DNA of 64,000 bases from Cafeteria roenbergensis (Eukaryota; Sar; Bigyra; Bicosoecida; Cafeteriaceae). The stretch spans positions 1,178,001 to 1,242,000 of the forward strand of contig VLTN01000002.1 in NCBI GenBank assembly GCA_008330645.1, read 5' to 3'. A program made the translations under genes and the position numbers. The notes under the pieces are model-generated. The model was not told where the DNA came from and ran no database searches. It saw only the letters and a list, made by a program, of their open reading frames with translations. This document shows positions 58,303 through 64,000 of the stretch, piece by piece (positions within the stretch are counted from its first letter, which is position 1; the number at the start of each line of letters is the position of its first letter).

Positions 58303-61077
58303 TCACGCAAAGTCAACTTCCTTGCCCGCCTCCACCATGTCCCTATCCCACGTGTTGGCCTCTCTGGCCGCAATGAAGAGGTCTCGCGCCTGCGACCGCG
58401 TTGCGCGCATGCCAAACTTCTCAAAAATGACTTGCTCGCCGTCGCCTTCTCCCACGCGGTCTTGATGCAGGCCCCTGGCAAGCTGCTTCCAGCGCTCCTT
58501 GGCCTGGGCGCAGCTCTGCACCAAGGGCATCCCGAGGGCCCGGTGCAGTCGCAGCGGAATGCGCGTCTCGGATGTGGCGCCGGCGGGCGGTGGGAGGGGC
58601 TGTCGCAGGGAGTCGATGAATCGCTGTCGCGCCGAGCCCAGCGCCTTGCGAGCCCTGGCCCCGACTGGGGGCTGCGGGGCAGGCTCGCGAGAGTGCCCGG
58701 CAACGCCTGCGTCGCAAGCGCCCAAATGCGTGACCTGCTGGGGGATCGAAGAGCCCGACGCCGAGTAGGACGTGTCCGGGCGGGCTGCAGCCGTGCTGGG
58801 CGCACCGTGGTCGGCGCCCCCCGAAGGCACAATCGGTGGCTGGGACGGGGCCGCGGGCTGGTCGGAGGAGCTGCTGGCGGCACTGGGGCCAGGTGCCGTT
58901 GGCTCCGGGGCAGCAGCGCTGGGCTTGGCTGACGCTGGCGCGGCTGGGGACGCAGCAGACGAGCAGGAGGACGAAGATACGGAAGATGAGGACGTCGACG
59001 TGGGCGAGGAGGACGACGAGTCCAAATTGGGAGAGGACGCGCCCGCCGCAGCAGCGCCTGCGGCCACGGCTGCCACCGGCGACGGAGGCGACACGGAGCC
59101 TGAGACCGCTGTGGCAGGCACCTTGATGCGGGCAATAGGAGGGGCGTCGCCGGCCTGGGACTCGTCATCCGTGGCTTCCGAGTCAACGGTGCTGTCGTCA
59201 GCAAGGCCGCTGCTGGAGCGCCGCGCCGCATTCGGAGCCCCCAGCTCGGCGGCCGTGCGCTCAGCCGAGGCTGCCCCGAGCCTCCCCCCTGGCAGAGCTC
59301 CCACCGACGGCTTGGATTCGGTCGAGCGCTCCGTGTTCCTGTCAGGCGCAACGTCGATCGCTGGGCTGGCGGCTGGCCTGGCAGCTGTGGACACCGCGTC
59401 GGCAGCGGCTTCCCTGGCGACGCGGCCGTTTCCTCTGCTTGCTGCTGCACCCGCTGTCGAAGCAACGCTCGCCGTTGGCGCCGGCACCCTGCCCGGCGGT
59501 GCAATGGTCGCTGCTGACGGTGGTCGCGAGGTGGGGCAACCTGCTCCGGCATCGGTCTTTGCACTTGCACGCGCGGCCGAAGAAGGCCGAGTCGCCGCCT
59601 TGCTCGCAGCCTTGCGCTCAGCCTGTTGGGGCCCGCGGTGCCCCGCAGCGCCACGAGCAGCTTGCACCGGCCCGCTGCGCGCAGTCGCCGCTGACGCTAC
59701 AGCAGCAGCTGCGGTTGCGGTTGCGGTTGCGGTTGCGGCCCGAGGTGGAGCGGGTGCTGCCGCCGCAGAGGCAGCGCCGGAGCGAGAGCTTGCGCGCCCG
59801 TCACGGCCTCGCCAGCCCGCCGCAGCGCCCTCTGGAGCAGCAGGGCGCTGCGATGCAAGGCACTCGGAGTCATCGCTCTCGTTCCCCTCGGCGCTCCCGC
59901 CCCGGATAAGAGGCAGGCTGGCATCCAGCCCGACGCTGTCGGCGCCGCTGGCGGTGCTGTCAGCCCGCCCAGCTGCGCTGCCAGCCCTGCCCCGTGCCCC
60001 TGCCTTCCCGCCTTGCCCCTGGCCCAGCGCTGACTCCACAACGTCCCCTGCCGAGAGGTAAGCGGCCCGCGCCAGACGCACCAGGGCCCGCCGCAGGCCG
60101 TCCTCCGCCTCCTTCATGGCCTCCCGCACCGGGGGCGCCACCGCGCCGTCGTCCTGGGCTGCCCTCGTCGCCCTGGCGACGGAGTACTGAACCGATAGCG
60201 CCGTCGCCGGCGTGGGGGCAGCCGCGGCGAAGGCAGCGGTGCTCGCACGACTGGCCTCCGCAGCGGTGGTGTGCTGGGCGGGGGGGTGCTGCGCGTGAGC
60301 GGCTGGCACGCAGCGCCTGACAGCAGCCTCGGCCCCGAGGCGGAGGGCGGCAGCGCGGACGTCCTGACTGGCTTGCAGAGCCGACAAAAGGGCCGGGATG
60401 ACAGACGGCACGTTGGTGACCAAGGCCTCGAAGTCGTGGGCCTCCTCCGAGGCCGAAGCCGGCGCCGACGCGGCCGCTGCCCGCGCATGCTCTGTCAAGG
60501 AGGGCCGTGCCAGGGCAGGCGCAACCTGCGCCCGCGGCAGCACTGCGGGCTGCGCGCGCTCCGCCGGCGCTGGTGCCGGCGGCACACGCGCAGGCTTCGC
60601 TGACGCCGGCGGCACACGCGCGGGCTTTGCTGATGCCGGCGGCACACGCGCGGGCTTCGCGGACGCCGGGGGCACCGGCTGCGCTTGAGCCTTGGGCGCC
60701 GGTTCCGCACCCTTGCGAGGGGAGCTGCTCTCACAGGCTGCCGACCCGGGTCTGGAAACCTTCGCGTGCGGCCCGCGTGCCACCGCAGTCGCGCCCCGAG
60801 GGCGCTTGCGAGGCCTGGCCGCGGGTCTGGTTGCCGCGGCTGCCGCAGCCTTTGGCTTGCTGCCGTGCTGTGCCTGCAGGGTGGCCAGCGTCTCCTGCAT
60901 AGTGGCAGGCTTGCCACTACCCAACAACAGGGCCCTGGCGTCGAGGTGGCCTCCAAGCCGCTTAGGGCCGTCCGTCTTGAGGGTGGGCGGCATCGGCGAA
61001 GGCGGCTCTGCAAAAGTCGATGCTAGGGCGTCCGCGAGAGGGGGTGCGCGGCGCGACTTGTGCTTGCGAGATGCCAT
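58303..61077 (-). CDS. Ala/Pro-rich protein with a degenerate J-like C-terminal domain
   Basis: Single exon, 924 aa. Start chosen at MASRKHKSRRAPPLADAL; the upstream frame lacks support and would overlap the divergent importin promoter. Residues 1-820 are low complexity (Ala, Ser, Pro) with a basic, NLS-like RPRKRPRG. The last 90 residues are different: ARKALGSARQRFIDSLRQPL, then IPLRLHRALGMPL, AKERWKQLARGLHQD (HQD at 871-873), VIFEKFGMRATRSQARDLFI. The order 'LG-helix-KxxW/YxxLA..H-x-D-F...A' recalls a DnaJ J domain, but HPD is replaced by HQD, so Hsp70 stimulation is doubtful. No Zn-finger or C-terminal DnaJ domain. Function unknown. Confidence 0.65.
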   Translation of the reverse strand: MASRKHKSRRAPPLADALASTFAEPPSPMPPTLKTDGPKRLGGHLDARALLLGSGKPATMQETLATLQAQHGSKPKAAAAAATRPAARPRKRPRGATAVARGPHAKVSRPGSAACESSSPRKGAEPAPKAQAQPVPPASAKPARVPPASAKPARVPPASAKPARVPPAPAPAERAQPAVLPRAQVAPALARPSLTEHARAAAASAPASASEEAHDFEALVTNVPSVIPALLSALQASQDVRAAALRLGAEAAVRRCVPAAHAQHPPAQHTTAAEASRASTAAFAAAAPTPATALSVQYSVARATRAAQDDGAVAPPVREAMKEAEDGLRRALVRLARAAYLSAGDVVESALGQGQGGKAGARGRAGSAAGRADSTASGADSVGLDASLPLIRGGSAEGNESDDSECLASQRPAAPEGAAAGWRGRDGRASSRSGAASAAAAPAPPRAATATATATAAAAVASAATARSGPVQAARGAAGHRGPQQAERKAASKAATRPSSAARASAKTDAGAGCPTSRPPSAATIAPPGRVPAPTASVASTAGAAASRGNGRVAREAAADAVSTAARPAASPAIDVAPDRNTERSTESKPSVGALPGGRLGAASAERTAAELGAPNAARRSSSGLADDSTVDSEATDDESQAGDAPPIARIKVPATAVSGSVSPPSPVAAVAAGAAAAGASSPNLDSSSSSPTSTSSSSVSSSSCSSAASPAAPASAKPSAAAPEPTAPGPSAASSSSDQPAAPSQPPIVPSGGADHGAPSTAAARPDTSYSASGSSIPQQVTHLGACDAGVAGHSREPAPQPPVGARARKALGSARQRFIDSLRQPLPPPAGATSETRIPLRLHRALGMPLVQSCAQAKERWKQLARGLHQDRVGEGDGEQVIFEKFGMRATRSQARDLFIAAREANTWDRDMVEAGKEVDFA
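60575..60665 (-). repeat. Tandem repeat encoding PPASAKPARV units
   Basis: Three near-identical 30-nt units in the low-complexity part of the J-like protein, on the minus strand. Basic and proline-rich. Confidence 0.9.
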
Positions 61078-61248
61078 AGAGCGCGGCTGCTCAGACGCAC
61101 ATGGGCTGGGAAGTGTCGGTGTGCCCGAGGCGCGCCCTGGCGAGAAATTTGTAACTCGGGGGGCTTGCTGGCGGCAGAAGCAGCTGCGGCTCTGCACGCA
61201 CCAGCGCGCCCTGCAGCCTTCACTCGCGATTCCCCGCGGCCGTTCGCC
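61078..61248. promoter_or_regulatory. Divergent promoter region, J-like protein / importin
   Basis: 171 bp between divergent start codons. No motif identified. Confidence 0.4.
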
Positions 61249-64000
61249 ATGGCGGCCGTCGCGACGAGAGACATCATGACGGCCCTAACGGCCACGTTCA
61301 TGAGCCCGGACGCTACCACCCGGAAGCAGGCAGAGGACTTGCTGCTGCAAGTGAGCGGGCGACCGCCGAAAGTGCTCTGCGTCCGGCGCGCAGGCGCTCC
61401 GGGCTCGCGGTGCCCCTGATCCCGAAGCAGCGTGCTGCGCTTTCGACCGGCTGCGTGTTGCTCTTGCCCCTGGGCGCCGTCGCAGGGCAACAAGTACCCC
61501 GGCTTTCTTGGCTCTTTGCTGGAAATTGTCTCGCACCGTGATGGACTTGCGGGCGTGGCAGGCTCAACCGAGTTCTTCACTCGGCAGCAGGCGGCTATTG
61601 TGTTCAAGCGCCTAGTCGAGCGCGGGTGGGACGTGGTGGGCCTCGGCGCAAGCGCTCACCCCATTTTGGACGCGGACCGCGCTGTGGTCCGCAGCGGCAT
61701 CGTTCAGGTGAGGCTTGGTGCCCCAGCCAGCGTGCCGGCACAGTGGTTCCGTCCTTTGTGAATTGGCAGCGGCAGGTGCGTTGATCAGCCTCCCTGGCGG
61801 CCAGGAAGGCAAGCCCACTGCGGCTCCTTCTCGGCTGCGGCAGCGGCAGCACAGCACCCTCGCCGCGCCTTCCACGCGCCCCCTCCCACTTGCGGCCGCC
61901 TCCGCCCCTCTCTGACGGCACCTACGCGCCTGCCCGTCGCCGTTTCACCTGCCTGCGCAGTTCACATGCGCAGAGCCTGCTTCCGCCATCGCCATCCAGC
62001 TGGCTGAGGCCTGCGCAATCATTGCCAGGGCCGACTGCCCGGCAGCTTGGCCTGAGTTCCCTAGCCTGCTGGCCGCTGAGCTCTCCAGCGGCGATCCCAT
62101 TCGCATGTTCAACGGCTGCCTGATCGCCCGCTGCATCTTCAAGAAGTACGGATACTACATCCAGGGCGCCATTCGCCTGGGGCAGGAGTCCACGGCCCTG
62201 CCGGACGGGCGTCGCATCACTCCCCGGGAGGTCCTTGACGGCATCACCAGCCAGACGGGTCCGCATCTGCTCTCCATTGCGCAGCGGAGCGTGGCCGCCG
62301 AGAAGACGGACGCCATGGCTGGGGCCCTGCTCCACAAGTCCTTGAAGGCCTGGTACACGGTGATGCGAAACGACGTGACTGGCGTTTTCAGCACAAACGA
62401 GTCGCTCACCGCGTGGTTCGGCGTGTGCGACGCAATCATCGGAGCGGACATCCCGGCGTCGCCGGAGGACACCCCGGCTCGGCTCGCCCTCAACTCGTGG
62501 TGGAAGGCCAAGAAGTGGGCCGCGCGCGCTGTGGCGCGCTTCGTGGAAGGCCACGGCACGCGGGCCATCAGCGCTGCGGCCAGGGAAGGCGCCGCGGGGG
62601 GCTCCGGCATCGCCGCCATGATGGAGACGCCCAAGGCCCGCTCCCTGTACGCTGCTGGCCGCTTCTTCGTCGAGTCGCTCATGCAGCGCCTGTGGGCGAC
62701 GACGCTGGCCGCGCTCAGCAAGCCCGCCCCCTGCACCGACAAGTTCTTCTCCTGCGCCGTGAACGTCGCCCAAGGCGTCATCGCCGTGGAGTACAGCCAC
62801 ATCTTCAAGACGGCCGTCAAGCCAGTCTACCTCAAGCTCATCACCGACGTCCTCCTTCCCGCAGCCATCCTCACGCCCAAGGACGTGTCTCTGTGCGAGA
62901 CGGACCCCGAGAGCTTCGTCAGCGAGTTCCAGCAGGACGTCGGCCACGAGAGCATCAGGCGCCGCGACAAGGCGATGGAGACCATCACGGTCGTCTTCGC
63001 GAACCGCACCGAGTCCATCGGCAAGCCCCTCATCTCCTGGATGGCGCGCCGCCTCGCCGAGATGGAGTCGGTCCCTGCCGAAAGCCGCGACTGGCGGCCC
63101 AAGGAGGCCATGCTGACGGTGCTCTGTTTCGCCGCGACGAACATCATCGATGAGCCGGGCATGCGCGCCGTCGTGGAGCCCATCCTGGTGCGCTTCTGCG
63201 CTCCCGAGCTCAGCCACCCGCACCCCGCGATGAAGGCCCGCGCGCTCGCAGTCTTCGGCCAGTACCTGGACCTGGCCTCCCGTGGCGCCGGCTTCAGGGA
63301 CAAGACGCTGGTCAAGAAGTGCGTGGACGTGGCCCTCTCCAGCCTCAGCGACCCCAGCCCTGTAGTGCAGTACCAGGCCGTCGCCCTGCTGACCAACGCC
63401 ATCGCCGTTCCGGGCACCAAGGACCTGTTCCGGCCCCACCTCCGCCCGCTCATCACCAAGTTCTTCGGCATGCTCGACGACATGCAGCTCCCCTGCATTG
63501 GCGATGCCATCCTCTACCTCGTCAGCTCCTTCAGCATGGAGATCGCGGTGGACGCTGCCGCCCTCGTGGACGTCCTTGTGGCCAAGGTGATCACGCTCGT
63601 GGCCGACGTCGAGTCGGATGAGACGGAGAATTCCGAGTGGACCGTCACTCAGCTGCTGCAGAGCATCCGCAGCATCATCGCCTCCCCCGCCATGACCCCC
63701 GCCATGGCCAGCGTGCTCGAGGTGAAGCTTCGGCCGGTATTCCGGTACGTGCTGCAGCCCGGCCCCGCGCTCGCCTTCTTCGACGAGGCGGTCGGCATCA
63801 CCAACGAGCTCGTGCGCGCCTCCCGCGCCGTGTCGCCGGCCCTCTGGCACACCTTCGCACAGATCGTCAAGATGGGCACCAGCTTCTGCGTGGACTTTAT
63901 CGAGGACGTCACGCCCGTGGTCGACTCCTTCGTGGTCGTCGACCCGGCAGGCTGCCTCAACATCATCCCCGGCAGCGCAATCGAGGAGGGCCAGGCAGAC
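61249..64000 (+). CDS. Importin-7/8-type nuclear transport receptor (3' part outside window)
   Basis: Karyopherin-beta that carries ribosomal proteins, histones and other cargo into the nucleus under RanGTP control. Exons are 61249-61350, 61486-61707 and 61961 to beyond 64000 (introns of 135 and 253 nt). The splices give DLLLQ|GNKYPGFLGS and SGIVQ|FTCAEPAS. About 788 residues are visible of an expected 1000 or more. The N-terminus resembles an importin-N Ran-binding region: MSPDATTRKQAEDLL, then FFTRQQAAIVFKRLVERGW. The block WWKAKKWAARAVARFVEGHG (from about residue 288) closely follows importin-7 (WWKCKKWA). HEAT-like helical pairs continue to the edge (SDPSPVVQYQAVALLTNAI). The acidic loop and C-terminus are not in the window. 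Confidence 0.9.

Noticed and set aside
61922-63850. A 642-codon minus-strand open frame inside the importin gene.
   Set aside because: Antisense to a clearly conserved importin exon.
1-64000. Mobile elements, integrated viruses, CRISPR arrays, tRNA or rRNA genes.
   Set aside because: No reverse transcriptase, integrase, transposase, capsid or ATPase signatures, no terminal repeats, no spaced direct repeats and no tRNA-like cloverleaf were recognised by reading. A tRNA scan would be needed to exclude small RNA genes in the gaps.

Overview
The window is nuclear DNA of a GC-rich, gene-dense, single-celled eukaryote. Evidence: genes carry short spliceosomal introns (29 placed), and the proteins are eukaryotic (eRF1, DDB1, a Derlin, SEH1, RNPS1, cystinosin, a myosin, an importin-7/8, a mid-SUN ER protein). 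No operons, Shine-Dalgarno sites, tRNA/rRNA genes, CRISPR arrays, transposons or viral genes were recognised. eRF1 keeps its NIKS, GTS, YxCxxxF and GGQ motifs, which fits the standard genetic code. The lineage cannot be fixed by reading; a small heterotrophic flagellate with a very GC-rich genome (bicosoecid-like or apusomonad-like) is a guess only.

Layout. I find 21 protein genes, two of them cut by the window edges: (1) ABCG-type transporter (-, runs off the left edge); (2) SUCO/Slp1-like mid-SUN protein (-); (3) cystinosin (+); (4) Ras-like GTPase (-); (5) Derlin (+); (6) IMP dehydrogenase (-); (7) propeller-like protein of unknown role (+); (8) Nma111/DegP7-type HtrA protease (-); (9) mitochondrial ribosomal protein uS15 (+); (10) DDB1 (-); (11) ELW-repeat surface protein (-); (12) SEH1 nucleoporin (-); (13) RNPS1-like RRM/RS protein (+); (14) glycyl-tRNA synthetase (-); (15) OGFOD3-like dioxygenase ending in KDEL (-); (16) eRF1 (+); (17) ABHD17-like hydrolase with a huge disordered tail (+); (18) unconventional myosin (+); (19) giant ankyrin-repeat protein (+); (20) Ala/Pro-rich protein with a degenerate J-like C-terminus (-); (21) importin-7/8 (+, runs off the right edge).

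Genes 2 to 10 alternate strand strictly, giving divergent pairs over 171-282 bp and convergent pairs over 342-748 bp. Introns are 85-534 nt with an almost invariant GTGAG...GCAG signature. Many first exons are tiny (26, 50, 55, 72 nt), so the true N-termini (signal peptides, the Ras start, the protease start) were found by reading splice sites against family alignments known from memory.

Functionally the genes are mostly unrelated housekeeping functions: secretory-pathway/ER proteins (2, 5, 15), lysosome (3), nucleotide synthesis (6), translation (9, 14, 16), nuclear transport and pore (12, 21), mRNA maturation (13), ubiquitin ligase (10), cytoskeleton (18). I see no dedicated multi-gene system. 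The points most worth checking are a reading-frame break in DDB1, an HQD-bearing J-like domain, the ABHD17 fusion, the soluble KDEL form of OGFOD3, the p97-binding motif on Derlin, and the stop-free eRF1 intron.
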